DNA of 64,000 nt from Symbiodinium natans (lineage: Eukaryota; Sar; Dinophyceae; Suessiales; Symbiodiniaceae), in contig CAJNDS010000067.1 of assembly GCA_905221605.1 (NCBI GenBank), forward strand, positions 176,592 through 240,591, in the 5' to 3' direction. Below the pieces are notes generated by a model. The model made no database searches and was not told where the DNA came from. It worked only from the letters and a program-made list of their open reading frames with translations. Each line of letters starts with the position of its first letter. The stretch's first letter is position 1. The position numbers and the translations under genes are program-made. Positions 50,449 to 62,384 of the stretch are shown here, in pieces.

Positions 50449-53400
50449 GAGAGAGAGAGAGAGAGGAAGAGAGAGTGAGAGAGAGAGAGAGAGCGAGCGC
50501 AGTCAGCAGCAACAGCAATGATCAGAACGACCCGGAGGATGCCAATAATGACCACGAGAAAAATTGCAGAACCGCTGCCAGGTCGCCCCTCAGAGCCGGG
50601 ATGGCAACGCAGGTAACGTATGGCAGACAATGAAAGAGGATCATCGTAGGAGTCTAGGGAGCGCAAGAAACATTCAAGAGCAGAGTCTCTGTGAGCGACG
50701 ATGGCGGTCAGGACACGTGGTAGTAGTGCTCACAGGGAAGTCGAGCCATAGCTGTCTCCGGCTCATGGGGTAAGGGCAAAGCCAAGCAGGCCAGATCGCC
50801 ACAACAGAACCCTTAACATCATAGTTGAAAGTTGGAAGCAAGATCCCCGAAACCCCAGCTCCAACCAACAACGATTGAGGCGTGGGCGTAGTCTGCATAG
50901 CAGGTGCAGCTGATGTGCAGCTGCAGCGGTATGGGGGCCTGTGACTTCACAAGCTGTGTGTTCCAGAATTCTGTGGGAATAAAGTCTTCCACGCCTCTTC
51001 ACGGCTGGAACCTTCCAAAAAGCCGCTCCCCCTGCCACGCAAACGAACCTGCACCGTCTTTTGTCTTTCGTTCGGGAACCCACACTTCAACCCTCTGGGC
51101 AGCCTTGGCAGGTCACCGACACAATCTGTGGCTTTAACCGTCGGCCTTGGCATTGCACACTGTCGAGATGCGCAGCATATTGTGCCCGCCCTGCCGTGTG
51201 GATCGCATAGCTGGTGGCAAGAGCTCTGCAGCGAGCACCATCCGGCAACCTTGCCAATGAGTCTTTTGACAAGGCAGAACTCGTCGTCATCCTCCAAACC
51301 TGAATCGCGGGTGCATGCAGGAGCCGGGATTGCATCAAGGCCTGAGGAGCTGTGTCCCATGAAGATCACAAGCACACGGAATGCACAACAATATTCTTGC
51401 AGCCTGCAGTCCTAAAGTCTAAAGAAAGCACAAGGCTCCAGGTTGCGTTAGAATCTGAAGCCCCCACCGACATGGAAGATGCAGACGTACTTCTCTGGCT
51501 CCCCTGAAGGTCAAGGAGGGCATTGCTTCCCAGTTGTTTGGGGTTTTGGGGGCTGCGTCCTACCTCTTTTTAAGGCTTTGGGAAGGTGTGCCCTAATTAA
51601 ACCCTAAACCCTAAACAGGAAGAGTGCAGGCAAGCGCCTTCGATGTCATTGGGGGGCTGGATCAAAGGGTGCAGCCCACTCCGAGCCACCTCCACACTAG
51701 TCGCTCATACTTGCCGCCCCTCAGTTTGCATTGCGTACGTATTCTATATATATATATATGCATAGCTACATAGATGTAGATTTATAGATATATACATATA
51801 TATATATATGTACGTAGGACCTTTAGGGTCTATTTGGCACGCCTCTTTTGCCGCCGGGGAAATCCCTAGATTTGATTTTCAAGGATTTCATGAAATTTAA
51901 AATGCCCAAAAAATCCTTGAAATCCTTAAAAAAATCAAATCCCGGGATTTAATATTTTAAGGATTTCAAGGATTTTTTGGGCATTTTAAATTTTATGAAA
52001 TCCTTGAAAAATCAAATCCCGGGATTTAATTTTTCAAGGATTTCAAGGATTTCATAAAATTTAAAATCCGCGTGGTCTTCCCCGTACTCTGAGTGGGGAG
52101 GGGGGCGGTTGATTTTTTGGGCATTTTAAATTTCATGAAATCCTTGAAAAATTAAATCCCGGGATTTAATTTTTCAAGGATTTCAAGGATTTCATAAATT
52201 TTAAAATCCGCGTGGTCTTCCCGTACTCTGAGTGGGGAGGGGGGGGTTTGCTTTTGCAGGAGTTCCGGTATTTAAATTTTATGAAATCCTTGAAATCCTT
52301 GAAAAATCAAATCCCGGGATTTAATTTTTCAAGGATTTCATGAAATTTAAAATGCCCAAAAAATCCTTGAAATCCTTAAAAAATCAAATCCCGGGATTTG
52401 ATATTTTAAGGATTTCAAGGATTTTTTGGGCATTTTAAATTTTATGAAATCCTTGAAAAATCAAATCCCGGGATTTAATTTTTCAAGGATTTCAAGGATT
52501 TCATAAATTTTAAAATCCGCGTGGTCTTCCCGTACTCTGAGTGGGGAGGGGGGGTTTGCTTTTGCAGGAGTTCCGGTATTTAAATTTTATGAAATCCTTG
52601 AAATCCTTGAAAAATTAAATCCCGGGATTTAATTTTTCAAGGATTTCATGAAATTTAAAATGCCCAAAAAATCCTTGAAATCCTTAAAAAATCAAATCCC
52701 GATTTAATATTTTAAGGATTTCAAGGGTTTTTTTGGCATTTTAAATTTTATGAAATCCTTGAAAAATCAAATCCCGGGATTTAATTTTTCAAGGATTTCA
52801 AGGATTTCATAAATTTTAAAATCCGCGTGGTCTTCCCGTACTCTGAGAGGGGAGGGGGGGGGGTTTGCTTTTGCAGGAGTTCCGGTATTTAAATTTTATG
52901 AAGTCCTTGAAACCCTTGAAAAATCAAATCCCGGGATTTAATTTTTCAAGGATTTCATAAATTTAAAATGCCCAAAAAATCCTTGAAATCCTTAAAAAAT
53001 CAAATCCCGGGATTTAATATTTTAAGGATTTCAAGGATTTTTTGGGCATTTTAAATTTTATGAAATCCTTGAAAAATTAAATCCCGGGATTTGATTTTTC
53101 AAGGATTTCAAGGATTTCATAAATTTTAAAATCCGCGTGGTCTTCCCGTACTCTGAGTGGGGAGGGGGGGGGTTTGCTTTTGCAGGAGTTCCGGTATTTA
53201 AATTTTATGAAATCCTTGAAATCCTTGAAAAATTAAATCCCGGGATTTAATTTTTCAAGGATTTCATGAAATTTAAAATGCCCAAAAAATCCTTGAAATC
53301 CTTAAAAAATCAAATCCCGGGATTTAATATTTTAAGGATTTCAAGGGTTTTTTTGGCATTTTAAATTTTATGAAATCCTTGAAAAATCAAATCCCGGGAT

Positions 53401-56400
53401 TTGATTTTTCAAGGATTTCAAGGATTTCATAAATTTTAAAATCCGCGTGGTCTTCCCGTACTCTGAGTGGGGAGGGGGGGGGTTTGCTTTTGCAGGAGTT
53501 CCGGTATTTAAATTTTATGAAATCCTTGAAATCCTTGAAAAATTAAATCCCGGGATTTAATTTTTCAAGGATTTCATGAAATTGAAAATGCCCAAAAAAT
53601 CCTTGAAATCCTTAAAATATTAAATCCCGGGATTTGATTTTTTTAAGGATTTCAAGGATTTTTTGGGCATTTTAAATTTCATGAAATCCTTGAAAAATCA
53701 AATCCCGGGATTTGATTTTTCAAGGATTTCAAGGATTTCATAAATTTTAAAATCCGCGTGGTCTTCCCGTACTCTGAGAGGGGAGGGGGGGGGTTTGCTT
53801 TTGCAGGAGTTCCGGTATTTAAATTTTATGAAGTCCTTGAAATCCTTGAAAAATCAAATCCCGGGATTTAATTTTTCAAGGATTTCATAAAATTTAAAAT
53901 GCCCCAAAAATCCTTGAAATCCTTAAAAAATCAAATCCCGGGATTTAATATTTTAAGGATTTCAAGGCTTTTTTGGGCATTTTAAATTTTATGAAATCCT
54001 TGAAAAATTAAATCCCGGGATTTGATTTTTCAAGGATTTCAAGGATTTCATAAATTTTAAAATCCGCGTGGTCTTCCCGTACTCTGAGTGGGGAGGGGGG
54101 CGTTTGCTTTTGCAGGAGCTCCGGTATTTAAAGTTTATGAAATCCTTGAAATCCTTGAAAAACTAAATCCCGGGATTTAATTTTTCAAGGATTTCATGAA
54201 ATTTAAAATGCCCAAAAAATCATTGAAATCCTTAAAGAACTAAATCCCGGGGTTCGGTTTAGGGTTTAGGGTTTAGGGTTTAGGGTTTAGGGTTTAGGGT
54301 TTAGGGTTTAGGGTTTAGGGTTTAGGGTTTAGGGTTTAGGGTTTAGGGTTTAGGGTTTAGGGTTTAGGGTAGGGTAATATCCTTGAAACCCTTAACAAAA
54401 ATCAAATACCGGATTTGATGGTGTAAGGAGTTCATAAAAAGTTAAGATGCCGAAAAAGAATTAAAACCCTTCAAAATCAAACCCCGGGATTTGTCTTTTC
54501 CAGGATTTCAGACATACCCGCTCATTGCCCATCCCACATCACCCCGCATCATCTCCCATCGTTTCTCTCATCCCCCATCATGCCCCATCATCCCCCAATC
54601 ATCCCCCATCATCTCCCATCATCATTCCCCGTCATCTCTCATAATCCCTTTCACCCCCCCATCATCCACCATCATCCCCCATCAGGCCCCCATCATCGTC
54701 CCCGATCAGCCCCTATCATGCCCCATCATGTCTCTCATCCCGCGTCATCCCCCATCATTCCCCATCATCCCCCATCATCTCCCATCATCCCGCATCATCC
54801 CCCATCATCCCCCATCATCATTCCCCATCATCTCCCATAATCCCTTTCACCCCCCATCTTGAGGGGTTAGTGACTGCCCTAGAGGTTAGTCGTATGTCCC
54901 CCCGCTTCGTGTTGTTGTGATTTGGTAGGGGCCCAGAGGTTTGTATGAGTTGTTTTCTTCGTTCGTGTTGTAAGGGTTTTGTGAGGGCCCCGGAGGTTTG
55001 TCGCATGTCCGATTTCTTCGTGCTTGTAGGGTTTGGGGATTGTCTAGATAATTGTCAAAAATCATTCCTTCCGCGCTCGTACTATGAGGGGCTAGTGGCT
55101 GCCCTAGAGGTTTGTTGTATATTCCCCCGCTTCGTGTTCCTGAGATTTGGTAGGGGCCAGAGGCTTGTCATATGTCCCCTCCCTTCGTCCCTTCGTGTTG
55201 TGAGGGTTGCATTCGGCCTTGGAGGTTTGTCGTATGTCCCCTTTCTTGGCGTCTAGATGATTGTCATCATAAGTCATTTGCTTCCGTGGTCGTATTATGA
55301 GGGCTATTGACCGCCCTAGAGGTTTGTCGTATGCCCCCCTGCTTCGTGTTCCTGTGAGTTGGGAGGGGCCTAGAGGTTTATCTTTTGTCCCCTCCCTTCG
55401 TCCCTTCGTATTGTAAGGGTTTCGTGAGCGCTCTGGAGGTTTTTCATATGTCCCCTTTGTTCGTGCTTGTAGGGTTGAGGGAGTGTCTAGATGATTATCA
55501 TATATCATTTGCTTCCGCAGTCGCTATGAGGGTATTGATTGCCCTAAAGATTTCTCGTGTGCCCCCCCGCTTCGTATTCCTGTGATTTGGTAGGGGTCTA
55601 GAGGTTTGTCGTAATTCCTCTCCCTTCGTTCCTTCGTGGGATGTTTGCGTGTGTCCCCTTTCTTCGTGCTTGTAGGGTTTGGGGAGCCTAGACGACTGAT
55701 ATATATATATATATATATATATTCGATTCCGCGCTCGTATTGTGAGGGGCTAGTGATCGCCCTAGAGGTTTGTCGTATGTCCCCCCGATTCCTGTTCCTG
55801 AGATTTGGTAGGGGCCTAGAGCTTTGTCGTATGTCCCCTCCTTTCGCCCCTTCGTGTTGTAGGGGTTTTGTTGGGCCTTGAAGGCTTGTCGTGTGTCCCC
55901 TTTCTTCGTGCTTGGAGAGTTTGAGGAGCGTCGAGATGACTACCATACATCATTTGCTTCCGTGCTCGTACTATGTGCGGTTAGTGACTGCCCTAGAGGT
56001 TTGTCGTATGTCCCCTTCCTTCGTCCCTTCGCGTTGTATGGGTGGTAAGGGTTTTGTGAGGGCCCTGGAGGCTAGTCGTATATCCACTTTCTTCGAGCTT
56101 GTAGGGTTTGGGGGGGAGCGTCTAGAGTCTAGATGATCGTCATATATGATTTGCTTCCGTGCTCAAACTATGAGGGGCTAGTGACTGTCATAGAGGTTTG
56201 TCATTTGTCCCCCCCGTTTCCTTGGTCCTGTGATTTGGTAGGGGCTTAGAGGTTTGTCATACGTTCCCTCGCTTCGTCCTTTCGTGTTGCAAGGGTTTTG
56301 TGAGAGCCCGGCAAATTTGCCGTATGTCCCTTTTCTTCTTGCTTGTAGGGTTTGGGGAGCGTCTAGACGACTGACATATGTAATTTGATTCCGGGCTCGT

Positions 56401-59400
56401 ATTGTGCGGGGCTAGTGACTGCCCTAGAGGTTTGTCGTATGCCCTCCTCTTGTTCCTGTGATGTAGTAGGGGCCTACAGGTTTGTCGTGTGTCCCCTTTC
56501 TTGGCATCTAGATGATTGTCATAAGACATTTGCTTCTGTGGTCGTATTGTGAGGGCTATTGACTGCCCTAGAGGTTTGTCGTATGCCCCCCTGCTTCGTG
56601 TTCCTGTGAGTTGGAAGGGCCTAGAGGTTTATCTTTTGTCCCCTCCCTTCGTCCCTTCGTGTTGTAAGGGTTTCGTGAGCGCTCTGGAGGTTTTTCGTAT
56701 GTCCCCTTTGTTCGTGCTTGCAGGGTTTGGGGAGTGTCTAGATGATTATCATATATCATTTGCTTCCGCAGTCGCTATGAGGGTATTGATTGCCCTAAAG
56801 ATTTCTCGTGTGCCCCCCCGCTTCGTATTCCTATGATTTGGTAGGGGTCTAGAGGTTTGTCGTAATTCCTCTCCCTTCGTTCCTTCGTGGGATGTTTGCG
56901 TGTGTCCCCTTTCTTCGTGCTTGTAGGGTTTGGGGAGCCTAGACGACTGATATATATATATATATAATTCGATTCCGCGCTCGTATTGTGAGGGGCTAGT
57001 GATCGCCCTAGAGGTTTGTCGTATGTCCCCCCGATTCCTGTTCCTGAGCTTTGGTAGGGGCCTAGAGCTTTGTCGTATGTCCCCTCCTTTCGCCCCTTCG
57101 TGTTGTAGGGGTTTGTTGGGCCTTGAAGGTTTGTCGTGTGTCCCCTTTCTTCGAGCTTGGAGAATTGAGGAGTGTCGAGATGATTACCATACATCATTTG
57201 CTTCCGTGCTCGTACTATGTGGGGTTAGTGACTGCCCTAGAGGTTTGTCGTATGTCCCCTTCCTTCGTCCCTTCGCGTTGTATGGGTGGTAAGGGTTTTG
57301 TGAGGGCCCTGGAGGCTAGTCGTATATCCACTTTCTTCGAGCTTGTAGGGTTTGGGGGAGCGTCTAGAGTCTAGATGATCGTCATATATGATTTGCTTCC
57401 GTGCTCAAACTATGAGGGGCTAGTGGCTGTCCTAGAGGTTTGTCATTTGTCCCCCCCGTTTCCTTGGTCCTGTGATTTGGTAGGGGCTTAGAGGTTTGTC
57501 ATACGTTCCCTCGCTTCGTCCTTTCGTGTTGCAAGGGTTTTGTGAGAGCCCTGCAAATTTGCCGTGTGTCCCCTTTCTTCTCACTTGTAGGGTTTGGGGA
57601 GCGTCTAGACGACTGACATATAATTTGATTCCGTGCTCGTATTGTGAGGGGCTAGTGATTGCCCTAGAGGTTTGTCGTATGTCCCCCCGATTCCTGTTCC
57701 TGAGATTTGGTAGGGGCTTAGAGCTTTGTCGTATGTCCCCTCCTTTCGCCCCTTCGTGTTGTAGGGGTTTTGTTGGGCCTTGAAGGTTTGTCGTGTGTCC
57801 CCTTTCTTCGTGCTTGGAGAGTTTGAGGAGCGTCGAGATGATTACCATACATCATTTGCTTCCGTGCTCGTACTATGTGGGGTTACTGACTGCCCTAGAG
57901 GTTTGTCGTATGTCCCCTTCCTTCGTCCCTTCGCGTTGTATGGGTGGTAAGGGTTTTGTGAGGGCCCTGGAGGCTAGTCGTATATCCACTTTCTTCGAGC
58001 TTGTAGGGTTTGGGGGAGCGTCTAGAGTCTAGATGATCGTCATATATGATTTGCTTCCGTGCTCAAACTATGAGGGGCTAGTGGCTGTCCTAGAGGTTTG
58101 TCATTTGTCCCCCCCGTTTCCTTGGTCCTGTGATTTGGTAGGGGCTTAGAGGTTTGTCATACGTTCCCTCGCTTCGTCCTTTCGTGTTGCAAGGGTTTTT
58201 GTGAGAGCCCTGCAAATTTGCCGTGTGTCCCCTTTCTTCTCACTTGTAGGGTTTGGGGAGCGTCTAGACGACTGACATATAACTGGCTAGTGACTGCCCT
58301 AGGGGTTTGTCGTATGCCCCCCCCCCCCCGCTTCCTTGTTCCTGTGATGTAGTAGGGGCCTACAGGTTTGTCGTATGTCCCCTGCCTTCGTCCTTTCGTG
58401 TTGTAAGGCTGATAAAGTTTTTCTGAGGGCCCTTGGAGATTTGTCGTATGTCCCCACGCTTCGTGTTCCTGAGATTTGGTAGGGGCCAGAGACTTGTCGA
58501 ATGTCCCCTCCTTTCGTCCCTTCGTGTTGAAATTGCTTTGTTGGGGGAAGGTTTGTCGTATGTCACCTTTCTTTCTTCTTAGAGGGTTTGGGGATCTTCT
58601 AGAAAACTGTCATATATCATTTGCTTCCGTGCTCGTATTATGAGGGGCTGGTGTTTGTCATAGAGGTTTGTCGTATGTCCCGCCGCTTTCTGTTCCTGCG
58701 ATGTGGTAGGGGCCTAAAGAGCTTTGTCGTGTGCCCCCTCCCTTCGTCCCTTTGAGTTGCAAGGGTTTTGTTGGACCTGGAAGATTTATCGTATGTCTCC
58801 TTTCTTCGTGCTTGTAGGGCGTGGGGAGCGTCTAGATGATTATCATATATGATTTGCTTCCGTGCTCGTATTATGAGGGGCTAGTGACTGCCCTAGAGGT
58901 TTGTTTTATGTCTCCCTGCTTCGTGTTCATGTGATTTGCTAGGGTCCTGGAGATTTGTCGTATGTCATTTTACCATATACGAAATTAGATACAATCCCTT
59001 CGTCCCTTCGTGTTGTAAGGGTTTCGTGAGGGTCCTAGAGGTTTGTCGTATGTGCCCTTCCTTCGTCCCTTCTTGTTGTAAGGGTTTTGTGAGGGCCCTG
59101 CAACTTTGCCGTATGTCCCCTTTCTTCGTGCTTGTAGGATTTGGGCAGCGTCTAGATGATTGTCATTATCATTTGCTTCCGTGCTCGTACTATGAGGCGC
59201 TAGTAACTGCCCTAGACCTTCAGGGCCCTCACAAAACCCTTACAACACGAAGGGACGAAGGGAGACGACGTACGACAAACCTCTATCATCTAGATGCTCC
59301 CCAAACCCTACAAGCAAGAAGAAAGGGGACATACGACAAACCTCCAGGGCCCTCACAGAACCCTTACAATAGGAAGGAATGAAGGGAGGCGACACACTAC

Positions 59401-59953
59401 AAACCTTTAGGCCCCTACCAAATCACAGGATCACGAAGCGGGGGCGTCATCTGACAAACCTCCAGGCCAATCACTAGCCCCTCATAATACGAGCACGGAA
59501 GCACATGATATGTGATTATCATCTACACACTCCCCAGACCCTACAAGCACGAACAAAGGGGACATACGACAACCCTCCAGGACCCTCCCAAAACCCTTAC
59601 AACACGAAGGGACGAAGGGAGGGGACACACGACAAACCTTTAGCCCCCTACCAAATCACAGGAACACGAAGCGGGGGGACAGACGACAAACCTCTAGGGC
59701 AGGCACTAGCCCTCATAATACGAGCACGGAAACACATCATATATGATAATCATTTTGATGCTCCCCCAAAACCTATAAGAACGAGAAAGGGGAAGCACAC
59801 AAACCTCCAAAGCCCTTACAAAACCCTTACAACACGAAGGGACGAAGGGAGGGGACATACGACAAACCTCTGGACCCTACCAAGTCACAGGCAACACGAA
59901 GCGAGGGTGCTTGCCTAAGTCTGGCTGTTGGCCGGCTGGATCTACATTTACTG

Positions 59954-60022
<69 letters not shown>

Positions 60023-60028
60023 CTACTC

Positions 60029-60100
<72 letters not shown>

Positions 60101-61330
60101 CTACTCCTACTACTCCTACTACTACTACTGCTACCACTACTACTTTCAAGAAGTTTTGTAAATAGTAAACAAAGGGGCGTGCCAAATAGACCCTAAAGGT
60201 CCATGCCACATATATATATAGATATACATATATATATATACATATACATACATGTGCACACACAACAACAGGGCTGCTCCCTACCTCCTCTCTACGCTCG
60301 CGTCGACTCCTCAGCACAGCTGGTCAGCTCCCAAGGCAGTCTATGCTCACGGCTTGGGAGGTTCCCCCTCTATACTAACAGTTCCTGACAGTCCTGAATA
60401 GGGATTATCGCACCCCCTATTGTAATCCCTAAACCCTAAACCCTAAACCCTATTGAGACTGTTAGTATAAGGGGAAACATCCCAACTCACGGCACTGGAA
60501 GCTTGGGTTGCTGGCAAAGTGGACTCTTGAAATGGTCCCAGTGCCCATGCCTACACCGCAGCTCAGGACTTGGCATGGGCAACAAAGATGTGTGTGAGCA
60601 CACAGCAGCACGAACTGGGGAGGGAATGGCAACTCCAGATTAACCCCTCCACCCCCCCTGAGCCCCGCCTCCCACACCCCACAAAGACAAAACGAACAAC
60701 AAGGTCATCATCACCAGAAGCAAGTCCTTAATAGGGGTTTAGGGTTTAGGGTTTAGGGTTTATGAGCAACAGTCCAGACCTCACAGGGAATTATGCTTCT
60801 GCCATGCAACTTTAGCTCGGGGATCCGGATCATTTGAGTTCCTGCGGCTCCGTTTAAGGTTTAGGGTTTAGGGTTTAGGGTTTCCTGGCCCTTCATTTGC
60901 CCCAGATTACCAGATTACAGTAAGGGGAATTTCTGTTGTCGCCTAGCGGAAGAAATGCGGAAGCTGCGCGGAAAGAAAAATGGAGGAGTTTGCATCTCAA
61001 GTAGAAACCTAAGGGCTTCTCTATTAAGGGATGCAGCTGGAAGGCCTGAAGAAAGTAGAGCTCGGATGGAAGCGCTTCGTCATCCGACCTCACAAAAAAC
61101 CCCGTGATGCCCGCGTGATGCTCAGGAAGCACGGAAACACGGGGATTGTTGAAAGCTGAGATGGCTGAGGGCCCCTGGCTCGGAGTATGGCCCACAAAAC
61201 ACGGCCTCGTCGTCGGTCAGCTCCTCAGAATGTGCGAGATTTGGACACTGGTTTAGGGTTTAGGGTGTAGGGTCATTCAAGTGTCCTCTAGCACCTGAAG
61301 CACTGACAGTCTGCGCGGCAGGCCAAGTTC
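50073..61330 (-). CDS. KH-domain RNA-binding protein, tandem copy K4, with an 8.4-kb insert in an intron
   Basis: Exons: 61,286-61,330 (ELGLPRRLSVLQVLE), about 61,175-61,223 (ELTDDEAVFCGPYSE), about 51,638-51,678 (LHPLIQPPNDIE), 51,456-51,503 (EPEKYVCIFHVGGGF), 51,250-51,299 (LEDDDEFCLVKRLIGK), 51,146-51,190 (GGHNMLRISTVCNAK), 50,995-51,048 (VRLRGRGSGFLEGSS), 50,888-50,938 (APIPLQLHISCTCYADY), 50,163-50,200 (AAALLRDLYKAY) and 50,073-50,113 (RRHKRFQGMRPEEAV). The KH core is complete and in frame. Exon sizes equal those of K1-K3. The intron between the second and third exons listed is 9.5 kb and holds the inverted-repeat-bounded block at 51,817-60,202. Without it the gene would span about 2.9 kb. 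The last exon is more divergent (MRPEE against MEPPD). The first coding exon and the stop were not found. Confidence 0.84.
50373..50447. repeat. (CAG)n microsatellite
   Basis: About 25 GCA units in the K4 intron between the DY and LLRDLYKAY exons. It is intronic, so the poly-Ala frame is not coding. Confidence 0.95.
50448..50494. repeat. (GA)n microsatellite
   Basis: GAGAGA with a few GAAGA and GTGA interruptions, directly after the CAG run. Confidence 0.93.
51850..54250. repeat. 310-bp palindromic tandem array
   Basis: The marker CCGCGTGGTCTTCCCGTACT recurs at 52,208, 52,517, 52,823, 53,133, 53,443, 53,754 and 54,064, a period of 306-311 bp. An earlier marker at 52,068 belongs to a short 140-bp unit. 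Each unit holds three AAATCCCGGGATTT palindromes flanked by TTTCAAGGATTTC and its complement, so units fold back on themselves. No coding content. Confidence 0.95.
54258..54375. repeat. Interstitial telomeric array (TTTAGGG)16
   Basis: The longest pure telomeric run in the window. It interrupts the last 310-bp unit right after AAATCCCGGGG, and a degenerate piece of that unit resumes after it. Confidence 0.96.
54520..54858. repeat. CATCCCCCATCAT minisatellite
   Basis: Irregular repeats of CATCCCCCATCAT, TCTCCCATCAT and CATTCCCC, with a 60-bp sub-block (TCATCATTCCCC...ATAATCCCTTTCACCCCCC) present twice. Confidence 0.9.
54859..59215. repeat. Tandem array of AGGTTTGTCGTATGTCCCC modules
   Basis: Modules of about 200-250 bp contain GCCCTAGAGGTTTGTCGTAT, CTTCGTGTTCCTGTGATTTG, CTTCGTGTTGTAAGGGTTTT and GTAGGGTTTGGGGAGCGTCT, then ATCATTTGCTTCCGTGCTCG. 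Larger blocks repeat too: the stretch beginning TTCCTTGGTCCTGTGATTTG occurs at about 56,218, 57,460 and 58,109. TATATA runs sit inside some modules (55,700 and 56,950). Open frames here are artefacts. Confidence 0.93.
59216..59905. repeat. Inverted tail of the same module array
   Basis: From about 59,216 the modules continue as reverse complements (TACGACAAACCTCTAGGG, CCTTACAACACGAAGGGACG). This makes a large inverted repeat with the main array. Confidence 0.92.
59950..60145. repeat. (CTA)n microsatellite
   Basis: About 60 CTA units with a few CTC interruptions, just inside the right terminal inverted repeat of the 8.4-kb block. Confidence 0.97.
60361..60478. mobile_element. MITE-like element with a telomeric core, 118 bp
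   Basis: The left end GTTCCCCCTCTATACTAACA (then GT) is mirrored by ACTGTTAGTATAAGGGGAAA (then C) at 60,458-60,478. The core contains AATCCCTAAACCCTAAACCC repeats (60,427-60,452). Confidence 0.82.
60736..60881. repeat. Two short telomeric blocks
   Basis: TTTAGGG units at 60,736-60,762 and 60,855-60,881, within the large K4 intron. Confidence 0.9.
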
Positions 61331-61463
61331 CTGAGAGCTTGGTTTCAAAGCAGCATGCATGCGGATGGCCGTGCAAGGGCAGTCCCATGCTTTGCTGCAA
61401 GGGACGGCGCAAGCATGGGAGCTTGCAATGCCTCAGCCCGGGCCAAGACCGATGTGTGAGCAG

Positions 61464-61572
61464 AAATGGGTCCCAAAAATCGGGGTACCCCATTATACCC
61501 CAAATACAACTCTGAAACCCCTTAAAGGGACCCCCAAAACAGGGTACCCCGATTTTTGGAAAGCCCCGAAAT
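61464..61572. mobile_element. MITE-like element, family copy 1
   Basis: TCCCAAAAATCGGGGTACCC at the left is mirrored by GGGTACCCCGATTTTTGGA at the right. The interior CCCCAAATAC...CCTTAAAGGGACCCCC matches the copy at 63,774-63,883. Confidence 0.85.
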
Positions 61573-61676
61573 GTTCCCTTGACACTTGCAGACTGGCAGA
61601 CCCCAGCCTTCACCAGGCGCCCGTGCGGGCACAGTCGGTGTTGGAGCTGGGAGGTGCCTTGGTGTTGCAGTGTGAT

Positions 61677-61731
61677 ACCCTAAACCCTAAACCCTAAACC
61701 CTCAACCCCAAACCCTAAACCCTAAACCCTA
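61677..61731. repeat. Interstitial telomeric block
   Basis: CCCTAAA units with one CCCTCAA and one CCCCAAA variant. Confidence 0.93.
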
Positions 61732-61739
61732 CCTCATGA

Positions 61740-62260
61740 GGCTGTGCCGCGGTCTTACGTCGTCTCCAGTCCAAGGGATGAGCTCTCGAGACTCCGATTC
61801 GCCATCTTGCAAGCCTGGAAGTATATTGGTCTGCCCATGCTGCTCATGTGTGCAAAGTTGGGAAACTCGGTCGGCCTCTAAACCCGTTTCACAAATATCT
61901 ATATCTTATGTCCCTCATACATCCAACTTTTACACCCAAACAAGGAAAATTTTAATGTGCAATATACCCAAAGCCTAGGAAAGCATTCAGCGCGCCCTGC
62001 CTTTCCCAGCTTCAAGGATTCCGGCCTTAGCAGCTTGATATGGATGTCACTCCCTCCTCAGTTTAAGGGGTGACCAACGTAAACACCAAAATGCAACCGA
62101 GGGAATTCAACGCAAGCCCAACGATGACAAAGGCGATAATACCTACTTTGGATAGCTGCCGTCCCTACTTCTGAGGGCGGCGCGAGGACAAAACAGCACC
62201 AGGGGACCACGTCAAACGCGCATACATGCTCATAAGCACCCCTTGGCGCTTAAGGGTTGA
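61740..62260. other. Stretch without a recognised gene
   Basis: About 500 bp with no motif. The first coding exon of K4 would be expected between here and the right edge, but was not found. Confidence 0.35.
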
Positions 62261-62263
62261 GAA

Positions 62264-62351
62264 AGGAGGGACCCCTAGAAGGGACCCCTACAACCCCTAC
62301 ATTTTTCTATATATGTATATATATATATATGTATACATATATATCTATATG

Positions 62352-62384
<33 letters not shown>

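Larger units (their letters stand above)
51817..60202. mobile_element. 8.4-kb block with 27-bp terminal inverted repeats, filled with satellites
   Basis: The left end at 51,817-51,843 (GGACCTTTAGGGTCTATTTG then GCACGCC) is the exact reverse complement of 60,176-60,202. The next bases also pair loosely (CTTTT against CTTTG). Both ends are flanked outside by TATATA-rich sequence (51,743-51,816 and 60,208-60,250), which keeps the inverted symmetry roughly. Inside are, in order, a 310-bp palindromic array, a telomeric array, a CAT-rich minisatellite, a 4.4-kb tandem array with a 0.7-kb inverted tail, and a (CTA)n run. I see no transposase frame. The block lies in one intron of K4. A non-autonomous transposon that gathered satellites is the simplest reading. 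No clear target-site duplication is visible. Confidence 0.75.

Noticed and set aside
50291-50518. Poly-Ala protein over the CAG run
   Set aside because: The run lies in an intron of K4 defined by the flanking conserved exons.
54491-58032. Open frames with conserved words (VCRMSPRF, MTYDKPLG) in the module array
   Set aside because: The same words recur because the DNA repeats. Frames break at indels between modules.
54859-59905. CRISPR-like array of regularly spaced GTTTGTCGTATGTCCCC motifs
   Set aside because: Spacers are themselves repeated, spacing is irregular, and the genome is eukaryotic. It is a satellite.
59877-60317. Poly-Val, poly-Thr and poly-Tyr frames over the CTA run
   Set aside because: Microsatellite artefacts inside the 8.4-kb block.
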